Positions 1 through 9,004 of a DNA stretch of 64,000 bases are shown one piece after another. How positions within the stretch are numbered: position 1 is the first letter of the stretch; each line of letters opens with the position of its first letter. The notes beneath the pieces were generated by a model that was not told where the DNA came from, made no database searches, and saw nothing but the letters and a program-made list of their open reading frames with translations. Source of the stretch: Auanema rhodensis (Eukaryota > Nematoda > Chromadorea > Rhabditida > Rhabditidae); the NCBI GenBank assembly GCA_964057225.1, contig OZ059894.1:21358476-21422475 (forward strand), given 5' to 3'. Position numbers and translations under genes: made by a program.

Positions 1-5
1 TTTTT
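1..5. repeat. Tail of a partial monomer at the left edge
   Basis: Only the last five T residues of the preceding monomer are inside the window. The array clearly continues to the left. Confidence 0.85.
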
Positions 6-68
6 AAAGCAAAGACGATGGACAATGTTATTCAACGAAAAAATTAATTCTTCAGGGTGAAAATCGAG

Positions 69-90
69 GATATAAGTGTGAACTTATATC
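69..90 (+). other. Conserved hairpin H1: 9-bp stem, GTGA loop
   Basis: GATATAAGT (69-77) and ACTTATATC (82-90) are perfect reverse complements separated by the four bases GTGA. The element recurs in nearly every monomer at the same place. The loop fits the GNRA tetraloop pattern, and the common loop variant GTAA (zone 36378-53600) also fits. The common stem variant ACTTGTATC turns an A-T pair into a T-G wobble. Some copies break the stem (ATAAATG at 2814-3164, CTTACATC at 56034-56384). The geometry is seen in the sequence; any function as a cruciform or transcript structure is inference. Confidence 0.75.
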
Positions 91-100
91 AGTTGATATC

Positions 101-167
101 TCGGTGCATTTTTAAGCTAGCGCAAATCTGATAACACAGATCGACGCAGCTTAAAAATCCGCATCGA
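101..167 (+). other. Conserved composite hairpin H2, 26 potential pairs
   Basis: An 11-bp perfect inverted repeat, ATTTTTAAGCT (108-118) with AGCTTAAAAAT (148-158), encloses a second helix GCG/CGC (120-122 with 145-147) and a third ATCTG/CAGAT (126-130 with 137-141) that closes a six-base ATAACA loop. Outside the 11-bp stem, TGC/GCA (105-107 with 161-163) and TCGG/TCGA (101-104 with 164-167, one G-T wobble) extend the fold, with CC bulged at 159-160. It is present in essentially every monomer. Frequent variants are mild: AGTTAGCG gives a T-G wobble, and GCGCGATTCT re-pairs the inner helix. It is the strongest structural element of the repeat. Confidence 0.75.
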
Positions 168-181
168 ATGCACTATACTAC

Positions 182-198
182 ATTGAGAAACGCTTAAT
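182..198 (+). other. Short hairpin H4 with paired substitutions
   Basis: ATTGAG (182-187) faces CTTAAT (193-198) across the five-base loop AAACG, giving six pairs with one G-T wobble. In other monomers the right arm is CTTGAT (T-G wobble at the third pair). In the CATCAAG subfamily the arms are ATCAAG and CTTGAT, a perfect six-pair stem. The subfamily states therefore go T-A, T-G, C-G at the same pair. The stem is short, so confidence that it matters is limited. Confidence 0.5.
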
Positions 199-241
199 AC
201 AAAAATTAGTTATGATCGTTTGAAAAATGATGCATTAGTGT

Positions 242-269
242 ATGTTGAGTTTCCATGTACACTCAACAT
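242..269 (+). other. Conserved hairpin H3: 9-bp stem, 10-nt loop
   Basis: ATGTTGAGT (242-250) and ACTCAACAT (261-269) are perfect reverse complements around the loop TTCCATGTAC. Nearly all copies keep it. The variant GTGTTGAGT (about 35569, 36260, 39419) only changes the terminal pair to a G-T wobble. The TATATTGAAATT variant (about 47141, 49949, 51704) breaks several pairs, so the stem is not invariant. Confidence 0.7.
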
Positions 270-276
270 TGCTTCC

Positions 277-355
277 AAAAACATTTTGACAAAAATTTTT
301 TCGAAAAATTTCAAAATAATTTAGCAAAAAGTAGATGTTTTTAGATTCCTTTTTT
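277..355. other. A/T-tract half of the monomer
   Basis: Between the last hairpin and the next AAGG phase point lie six to seven runs of A or T (near 277-281, 291-301, 304-311, 313-316, 326-330, 338-342 and 350-355). They are spaced mostly 12 to 14 bp apart, with one gap near 8. Tracts like these can bend DNA or exclude nucleosomes, but the spacing is not a clean 10.5 bp, so curvature is only a possibility. This half holds most of the length changes seen in the window. Confidence 0.5.
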
Positions 356-356
356 C

Positions 357-707
357 AAGGCAAAGACGATGGACAATGTTATTCAACGAAAAAATTAATT
401 CTTCAGGGTGAAAATCGAGGATATAAGTGTGAACTTATATCAGTTGATATCTCGGTGCATTTTTAAGCTAGCGCAAATCTGATAACACAGATCGACGCAG
501 CTTAAAAATCCGCATCGAATGCACTATACTACATTGAGAAACGCTTGATACAAAAATTAGTTATGATTGTTTGAAAAATGATGCATTAGTGTATGTTGAG
601 TTTCCATGTACACTCAACATTGCTTCCAAAAACATTTTGACAAAAATTTTTTCGAAAAATTTCAAAATAATTTAGCAAAAAGTAGATGTTTTTAGATTCC
701 TTTTTTT
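357..707. repeat. Representative 351-bp monomer
   Basis: This copy is close to the consensus. In order it holds a moderately AT-rich start (AAGGCAAAGACGATGG), the region CTTCAGGGTG, a 22-nt hairpin, a 67-nt composite hairpin around GCTAGCGC, a short hairpin around AGAAACGCTT, a 28-nt hairpin in GTTGAGTTTCC, and then about 90 bp of alternating A and T tracts ending in CCTTTTTTT. It has 12 CpG dinucleotides against about 8.8 expected from its C and G counts. The length, about twice a nucleosome repeat, is common among satellites. The start at AAGG is an arbitrary phase chosen next to the most variable site. Confidence 0.95.
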
Positions 708-1409
708 AAAGCAAAGACGATGGACAATGTTATTCAACGAAAAAATTAATTCTTCAGGGTGAAAATCGAGGATATAAGTGTGAACTTATATCAGTTGATA
801 TCTCGGTGCATTTTTAAGCTAGCGCAAATCTGATAACACAGATCGACGCAGCTTAAAAATCCGCATCGAATGCACTATACTACATTGAGAAACGCTTAAT
901 ACAAAAATTAGTTATGATCGTTTGAAAAATGATGCATTAGTGTATGTTGAGTTTCCATGTACACTCAACATTGCTTCCAAAAACATTTTGACAAAAATTT
1001 TTTCGAAAAATTTCAAAATAATTTAGCAAAAAGTAGATGTTTTTAGATTCCATTTTTCAAGGCAAAGACGATGGACAATGTTATTCTACGAAAAAATTAA
1101 TTCTTCAGGGTGAAAATTGAGGATATAAGTGTGAACTTATATCAGTTGATATCTCGGTGCATTTTTAAGCTAGCGCAAATCTGATAACACAGATCGACGC
1201 AGCTTAAAAATCCGCATCGAATGCACTATACTACATTGAGAAACGCTTAATACAAAAATTAGTTATAATCGTTTGAAAAATGATGCATTAGTGTATGTTG
1301 AGTTTCCATGTACACTCAACATTGCTTCCAAAAACATTTTGACAAACATTTTTTCGAAAAATTTCAAAATAATTTAGCAAAAAGTAGATGTTTTTAGATT
1401 CCTTTTTTC

Positions 1410-1760
1410 AAGGCGAAGACGATGGACAATGTTATTCAACGAAAAAATTGATTCTTCAGGGTGAAAATCGAAGATATAAATGTGAACTTGTATCAGTTGA
1501 TATCTCGGTGCATTTTTAAGCTAGCGCGATTCTGATAACACAGATCGACGCAGCTTAAAAATCCGCATCGAATGCACTATACTTTATTGAGAAAAGCTTA
1601 ATACAAAAATTAGTTATGATCGTTTGAAAAATGATGCATTAGTGTATGTTGAGTTTCCATGTACACTCAACATTGCTTCCAAAAAAATTTTGACAAAACT
1701 TTTTTCGAAAAATTTCAAAATAATTTAGCAAAAAGTAGATGTTTTTAGATTCCTTTTTTC
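1410..1760. repeat. Divergent monomer resembling the precursor of the 25-bp deletion
   Basis: This copy carries several rare changes: GCGAAGACG, AATTGATTC, GAAGATATAAATG, GCGCGATTCT, CTTTATTG and AGAAAAGCTTAAT. Its A-tract region reads CCAAAAAAATTTTGAC, with the usual C lost. That places the 8-mer AAAAATTT at 1683-1690 and again at 1708-1715, exactly 25 bp apart. The five short monomers share AGAAAAGCTT with it, so it looks like the lineage from which the deletion arose. Confidence 0.65.
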
Positions 1761-2813
1761 AAGGCAAAGACGATGGACAATGTTATTCAACGAAAAAATT
1801 AATTCTTCAGGGTGAAAATCGAGGATATAAGTGTGAACTTGTATCAGTTGATATCTCGGTGCATTTTTAAGCTAGCGCAAATCTGATAACACAGATCGAC
1901 GCAGCTTAAAAATCCGCATCGAATGCACTATACTACATTGAGAAACGCTTAATACAAAAATTAGTTATAATCGTTTGAAAAATGATGCATTAGTGTATGT
2001 TGAGTTTCCATGTACACTCAACATTGCTTCCAAAAACATTTTGACAAACATTTTTTCGAAAAATTTCAAAATAATTTAGCAAAAAGTAGATGTTTTTAGA
2101 TTCCTTTTTTCAAGGCAAAGACGATGGACAATGTTATTCAACGAAAAAATTAATTCTTCAGGGTGAAAATCGAGGATATAAGTGTGAACTTATATCAGTT
2201 GATATCTCGGTGCATTTTTAAGCTAGCGCAAATCTGATAACACAGATCGACGCAGCTTAAAAATCCGCTTCGAATGCACTATACTACATTGAGAAACGCT
2301 TGATACAAAAATTAGTTATGATCGTTTGAAAAATGATGCATTAGTGTATGTTGAGTTTCCATGTACACTCAACATTGCTTCCAAAAACATTTTGACAAAA
2401 ATTTTTTCGAAAAATTTCAAAATAATTTAGCAAAAAGTAGATGTTTTTAGATTCCATTTTTCAAGGCAAAGACGATAGACAAAGTTATTCAACGAAAAAA
2501 TTAATTCTTCAGGGTGAAAATCGAGGATATAAGTGTGAACTTATATCAGTTGATATCTCGGTGCATTTTTAAGCTAGCGCAAATCTGATAACACAGATCG
2601 ACGCAGCTTAAAAATCCGCATCGAATGCACTATACTACATTGAGAAACGCTTGATACAAAAATTAGTTATGATCGTTTGAAAAATGATGCATTAGTGTAT
2701 GTTGAGTTTCCATGTACACTCAACATTGCTTCCAAAAACATTTTGACAAAAATTTTTTCGAAAAATTTCAAAATAATTTAGCAAAAAGTAGATGTTTTTA
2801 GATTCCATTTTTC
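1761..2813. repeat. Three-monomer block repeated 5840 bp downstream
   Basis: The ordered run of monomers with GTTATAATCG and ACATTTTTTCG (1761), CCGCTTCGAATG (2112) and GATAGACAAAGTT (2463) recurs at 7601, 7952 and 8303. The offset is 5840 bp, which is 17 monomers less the five 25-bp and two 1-bp deletions lying between. It is the left copy of a segmental duplication inside the array. Confidence 0.8.
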
Positions 2814-4567
2814 AAGGCAAAGACGATGGACAATGTTATTCAACGAAAAAATTAATTCTTCAGGGTGAAAATCGGGGATATAAATGTGAACTTATATCAG
2901 TTGATATCTCGGTGCATTTTTAAGCTAGCGCAAATCTGATAACACAGATCGACGCAGCTTAAAAATCCGCATCGAATGCACTATACTACATTGAGAAACG
3001 CTTGATACAAAAATTAGTTATGATCGTTTGGAAAATGATGCATTAGTGTATGTTGAGTTTCCATGTACACTCAACATTGCTTCCAAAAACATTTTGACAA
3101 AAATTTTTTCGAAAAATTTCAAAATAATTTAGCAAAAAGTAGATGTTTTTAGATTCCATTTTTCAAGGCAAGGACGATGGACAATGTTATTCAACGAAAA
3201 AAATAATTCTTCAGGGTGAAAATCGAGGATATAAGTGTGAACTTATATCAGTTGATATCTCGGTGCATTTTTAAGCTAGCGCAAATCTGATAACACAGAT
3301 CGACGCAGCTTAAAAATCCGCATCGAATGCACTATACTACATTGAGAAACGCTTGATACAAAAATTAGTTATGATCGTTTGAAAAATGATGCATTAGTGT
3401 ATGTTGAGTTTCCATGTACACTCAACATTGCTTCCAAAAACATTTTGACAAAAATTTTTTCGAAAAATTTCAAAATAATTTAGCAAAAAGTAGATGTTTT
3501 TAGATTCCATTTTTCAAGGCAAGGACGATGGACAATGTTATTCAACGAAAAAAATACTTCTTCAGGGTGAAAATCGAGGATATAAGTGTGAACTTATATC
3601 AGTTGATGTCTCGGTGCATTTTTAAGTTAGCGCAAATCTGATAACACAGATCGACGCAGCTTAAAAATCCGCATCGAATGCACTATACTACATTGAGAAA
3701 CGCTTGATACAAAAATTAGTTATGATCGTTTGAAAAATGATGCATTAGTGTATGTTGAGTTTCCATGTACACTCAACATTGCTTCCAAAAACATTTTGAC
3801 AAAAATTTTTTCGAAAAATTTCAAAATAATTTAGCAAAAAGTAGATGTTTTTAGATTCCATTTTTCAAGGCAAGGACGATGGACAATGTTATTCAACGAA
3901 AAAAATAATTCTTCAGGGTGAAAATCGAGGATATAAGTGTGAACTTATATCAGTTGATGTCTCGGTGCATTTTTAAGTTAGCGCAAATCTGATAACACAG
4001 ATCGACGCAGCTTAAAAATCCGCATCGAATGCACTATACTACATTGAGAAACGCTTAATACAAAAATTAGTTATGATCGTTTGAAAAATGATGCATTAGT
4101 GTATGTTGAGTTTCCATGTACACTCAACATTGCTTCCAAAAACATTTTGACAAAAATTTTTTCGAAAAATTTCAAAATAATTTAGCAAAAAGTAGATGTT
4201 TTTAGATTCCATTTTTCAAGGCAAAGACGATGGACAATGTTATTCAACGAAAAAATTAATTCTTCAGGGTGAAAATCGGGGATATAAATGTGAACTTATA
4301 TCAGTTGATATCTCGGTGCATTTTTAAGCTAGCGCGATTCTGATAACACAGATCGACGCAGCTTAAAAATCCGCATCGAATGCACTATACTACATTGAGA
4401 AACGCTTAATACAAAAATTAGTTATGATCGTTTGAAAAATGATGCATTAGTGTATGTTGAGTTTCCATGTACACTCAACATTGCTTCCAAAAACATTTTG
4501 ACAAAATTTTTTCGAAAAATTTCGAAATAATGTAGCAAAACGTAGATGTTTTTAGATTCCTTTTTTC

Positions 4568-4893
4568 AAGGCGAAGACGATGGACAATGTTATTCAACGA
4601 AAAAATTGATTCTTCAGGGTGAAAATCGAGGATATAAGTGTGAACTTATATCAGTTGATATCTCGGTGCATTTTTAAGCTAGCGCAAATCTGATAACACA
4701 GATCGACGCAGCTTAAAAATCCGCATCGAATGCACTATACTACATTGAGAAAAGCTTAATACAAAAATTAGTTATGATCGTTTGAAAAATGATGCATTAG
4801 TGTATGTTGAGTTTCCATGTACACTCAACATTGCTTCCAAAAAAATTTCAAAATAATTTAGCAAAAAGTAGATGTTTTTAGATTCCTTTTTTC
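4568..4893. repeat. Short 326-bp monomer, copy 1
   Basis: The A-tract region reads TTCCAAAAAAATTTCAAAAT instead of the full-length form, a loss of exactly 25 bp. It also carries GGCGAAGACG, AATTGATTC and AGAAAAGCTT and directly follows a GCGCGATT monomer. Confidence 0.9.
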
Positions 4894-5219
4894 AAGGCAA
4901 AGACGATGGACAATGTTATTCAACGAAAAAATTAATTCTTCAGGGTGAAAATCGAGGATATAAGTGTGAACTTGTATCAGTTGATATCTCGGTGCATTTT
5001 TAAGCTAGCGCAAATCTGATAACACAGATCGACGCAGCTTAAAAATCCGCATCGAATGCACTATACTACATTGAGAAAAGCTTAATACAAAAATTAGTTA
5101 TGATCGTTTGAAAAATGATGCATTAGTGTATGTTGAGTTTCCATGTACACTCAACATTGCTTCCAAAAAAATTTCAAAATAATTTAGCAAAAAGTAGATG
5201 TTTTTAGATTCCTTTTTTC
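4894..5219. repeat. Short 326-bp monomer, copy 2
   Basis: It has the same 25-bp deletion with identical ends and the same AGAAAAGCTT, but the ordinary AATTAATTC and the ACTTGTATC variant. It was therefore not produced by simple doubling of copy 1. Confidence 0.9.
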
Positions 5220-6622
5220 AAGGCAAAGACGATGGACAATGTTATTCAACGAAAAAATTAATTCTTCAGGGTGAAAATCGAGGATATAAGTGTGAACTTG
5301 TATCAGTTGATATCTCGGTGCATTTTTAAGCTAGCGCAAATCTGATAACACAGATCGACGCAGCTTAAAAATCCGCATCGAATGCACTATACTACATTGA
5401 GAAACGCTTGATACAAAAATTAGTTATGATCGTTTGAAAAATGATGCATTAGTGTATGTTGAGTTTCCATGTACACTCAACATTGCTTCCAAAAACATTT
5501 TGACAAAAATTTTTTCGAAAAATTTCAAAATAATTTAGCAAAAAGTAGATGTTTTTAGATTCCATTTTTCAAGGCAAAGACGATGGACAATGTTATTCAA
5601 CGAAAAAATTAATTCTTCAGGGTGAAAATCGGGGATATAAATGTGAACTTATATCAGTTGATATCTCGGTGCATTTTTAAGCTAGCGCAAATCTGATAAC
5701 ACAGATCGACGCAGCTTAAAAATCCGCATCGAATGCACTATACTACATTGAGAAACGCTTGATACAAAAATTAGTTATGATCGTTTGGAAAATGATGCAT
5801 TAGTGTATGTTGAGTTTCCATGTACACTCAACATTGCTTCCAAAAACATTTTGACAAAAATTTTTTCGAAAAATTTCAAAATAATTTAGCAAAAAGTAGA
5901 TGTTTTTAGATTCCATTTTTCAAGGCAAGGACGATGGACAATGTTATTCAACGAAAAAAATAATTCTTCAGGGTGAAAATCGAGGATATAAGTGTGAACT
6001 TATATCAGTTGATATCTCGGTGCATTTTTAAGCTAGCGCAAATCTGATAACACAGATCGACGCAGCTTAAAAATCCGCATCGAATGCACTATACTACATT
6101 GAGAAACGCTTGATACAAAAATTAGTTATGATCGTTTGAAAAATGATGCATTAGTGTATGTTGAGTTTCCATGTACACTCAACATTGCTTCCAAAAACAT
6201 TTTGACAAAAATTTTTTCGAAAAATTTCAAAATAATTTAGCAAAAAGTAGATGTTTTTAGATTCCATTTTTCAAGGCAAGGACGATGGACAATGTTATTC
6301 AACGAAAAAAATAATTCTTCAGGGTGAAAATCGGGGATATAAATGTGAACTTATATCAGTTGATATCTCGGTGCATTTTTAAGCTAGCGCGATTCTGATA
6401 ACACAGATCGACGCAGCTTAAAAATCCGCATCGAATGCACTATACTACATTGAGAAACGCTTAATACAAAAATTAGTTATGATCGTTTGAAAAATGATGC
6501 ATTAGTGTATGTTGAGTTTCCATGTACACTCAACATTGCTTCCAAAAACATTTTGACAAAATTTTTTCGAAAAATTTCGAAATAATGTAGCAAAACGTAG
6601 ATGTTTTTAGATTCCTTTTTTC

Positions 6623-6948
6623 AAGGCGAAGACGATGGACAATGTTATTCAACGAAAAAATTGATTCTTCAGGGTGAAAATCGAGGATATAAGTGTGAAC
6701 TTATATCAGTTGATATCTCGGTGCATTTTTAAGCTAGCGCAAATCTGATAACACAGATCGACGCAGCTTAAAAATCCGCATCGAATGCACTATACTACAT
6801 TGAGAAAAGCTTAATACAAAAATTAGTTATGATCGTTTGAAAAATGATGCATTAGTGTATGTTGAGTTTCCATGTACACTCAACATTGCTTCCAAAAAAA
6901 TTTCAAAATAATTTAGCAAAAAGTAGATGTTTTTAGATTCCTTTTTTC
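6623..6948. repeat. Short 326-bp monomer, copy 3
   Basis: Same deletion, with AATTGATTC and GCGAAG as in copy 1, 2055 bp downstream of it and again following a GCGCGATT monomer. It belongs to the second copy of a six-monomer block. Confidence 0.9.
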
Positions 6949-7274
6949 AAGGCAAAGACGATGGACAATGTTATTCAACGAAAAAATTAATTCTTCAGGG
7001 TGAAAATCGAGGATATAAGTGTGAACTTGTATCAGTTGATATCTCGGTGCATTTTTAAGCTAGCGCAAATCTGATAACACAGATCGACGCAGCTTAAAAA
7101 TCCGCATCGAATGCACTATACTACATTGAGAAAAGCTTAATACAAAAATTAGTTATGATCGTTTGAAAAATGATGCATTAGTGTATGTTGAGTTTCCATG
7201 TACACTCAACATTGCTTCCAAAAAAATTTCAAAATAATTTAGCAAAAAGTAGATGTTTTTAGATTCCTTTTTTC
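6949..7274. repeat. Short 326-bp monomer, copy 4
   Basis: Same deletion and AGAAAAGCTT, with ACTTGTATC as in copy 2. It corresponds to copy 2 in the downstream block. Confidence 0.9.
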
Positions 7275-7600
7275 AAGGCAAAGACGATGGACAATGTTAT
7301 TCAACGAAAAAATTAATTCTTCAGGGTGAAAATCGAGGATATAAGTGTGAACTTGTATCAGTTGATATCTCGGTGCATTTTTAAGCTAGCGCAAATCTGA
7401 TAACACAGATCGACGCAGCTTAAAAATCCGCATCGAATGCACTATACTACATTGAGAAAAGCTTAATACAAAAATTAGTTATGATCGTTTGAAAAATGAT
7501 GCATTAGTGTATGTTGAGTTTCCATGTACACTCAACATTGATTCCAAAAAAATTTCAAAATAATTTAGCAAAAAGTAGATGTTTTTAGATTCCTTTTTTC
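7275..7600. repeat. Short 326-bp monomer, copy 5
   Basis: Same deletion and AGAAAAGCTT, with a private ATTGATTCC change before the junction. It has no counterpart in the upstream block, so the downstream run gained one extra short copy. Confidence 0.9.
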
Positions 7601-8653
7601 AAGGCAAAGACGATGGACAATGTTATTCAACGAAAAAATTAATTCTTCAGGGTGAAAATCGAGGATATAAGTGTGAACTTGTATCAGTTGATATCTCGGT
7701 GCATTTTTAAGCTAGCGCAAATCTGATAACACAGATCGACGCAGCTTAAAAATCCGCATCGAATGCACTATACTACATTGAGAAACGCTTAATACAAAAA
7801 TTAGTTATAATCGTTTGAAAAATGATGCATTAGTGTATGTTGAGTTTCCATGTACACTCAACATTGCTTCCAAAAACATTTTGACAAACATTTTTTCGAA
7901 AAATTTCAAAATAATTTAGCGAAAAGTAGATGTTTTTAGATTCCTTTTTTCAAGGCAAAGACGATGGACAATGTTATTCAACGAAAAAATTAATTCTTCA
8001 GGGTGAAAATCGAGGATATAAGTGTGAACTTATATCAGTTGATATCTCGGTGCATTTTTAAGCTAGCGCAAATCTGATAACACAGATCGACGCAGCTTAA
8101 AAATCCGCTTCGAATGCACTATACTACATTGAGAAACGCTTGATACAAAAATTAGTTATGATCGTTTGAAAAATGATGCATTAGTGTATGTTGAGTTTCC
8201 ATGTACACTCAACATTGCTTCCAAAAACATTTTGACAAAAATTTTTTCGAAAAATTTCAAAATAATTTAGCAAAAAGTAGATGTTTTTAGATTCCATTTT
8301 TCAAGGCAAAGACGATAGACAAAGTTATTCAACGAAAAAATTAATTCTTCAGGGTGAAAATCGAGGATATAAGTGTGAACTTATATCAGTTGATATCTCG
8401 GTGCATTTTTAAGCTAGCGCAAATCTGATAACACAGATCGACGCAGCTTAAAAATCCGCATCGAATGCACTATACTACATTGAGAAACGCTTGATACAAA
8501 AATTAGTTATGATCGTTTGAAAAATGATGCATTAGTGTATGTTGAGTTTCCATGTACACTCAACATTGCTTCCAAAAACATTTTGACAAAAATTTTTTCG
8601 AAAAATTTCAAAATAATTTAGCAAAAAGTAGATGTTTTTAGATTCCTTTTTTC
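7601..8653. repeat. Right copy of the 17-monomer-offset block
   Basis: It matches 1761-2813 in monomer order and in rare variants (CCGCTTCGAATG, GACAAAGTT). The surrounding monomers differ, so only this block, not the whole 17-monomer interval, is shared. The copy at 7601 has a private change, TTAGCGAAAAG. Confidence 0.8.
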
Positions 8654-9004
8654 AAGGCAAAGACGATGGACAATGTTATTCAACGAAAAAATTAATTCTT
8701 CAGGGTGAAAATCGAGGATATAAGTGTGAACTTGTATCAGTTGATATCTCGGTGCATTTTTAAGCTAGCGCAAATCTGATAACACAGATCGACGCAGCTT
8801 AAAAATCCGCATCGAATGCACTATACTACATTGAGAAACGCTTAATACAAAAATTAGTTATGATCGTTTGAAAAATGATGCATTAGTGTATGTTGAGTTT
8901 CCATGTACACTCAACATTGCTTCCAAAAACATTTTGACAAAAATTTTTTCGAAAAATTTCAGAATAATTTAGCAAAAAGTAGATGTTTTTAGATTCCTTT
9001 TTTC

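Larger units (their letters stand above)
4218..6272. repeat. Six-monomer block, upstream copy (2055 bp)
   Basis: It starts with a GGGGATATAAATG/GCGCGATT monomer, then the GCGAAG short monomer and a second short monomer. The same order restarts at 6273, an offset of 2055 bp (six monomers minus 51 bp of deletions). Within it, the monomers at 5571 and 5922 copy those at 2814 and 3165 (shared GTTTGGAAAATG), so it is itself a mosaic. Confidence 0.75.

Noticed and set aside
49-55. Minus-strand CTGAAGA, matching the hammerhead ribozyme CUGANGA core
   Set aside because: No following stem II plus GAAA, and no closing NUH cleavage site with stem III, could be found nearby. Seven-base matches are expected by chance.
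108-158. The ATTTTTAAGCT inverted repeat as terminal repeats of a MITE
   Set aside because: The arms enclose only 29 bp, there is no target-site duplication, and the element is an integral part of every monomer.
101-167. tRNA-like or SINE-derived element
   Set aside because: No A-box or B-box internal promoter sequences (for example GGTTCGA) and no cloverleaf arrangement were found.
286-320. TTGACA followed by AT-rich DNA, resembling a bacterial promoter
   Set aside because: No acceptable -10 hexamer lies at 16-18 bp, and the context is a eukaryotic-type satellite.
277-355. Telomere-type or simple-sequence repeat
   Set aside because: The T and A runs are part of the 351-bp unit. No short telomeric motif is tandemly repeated.
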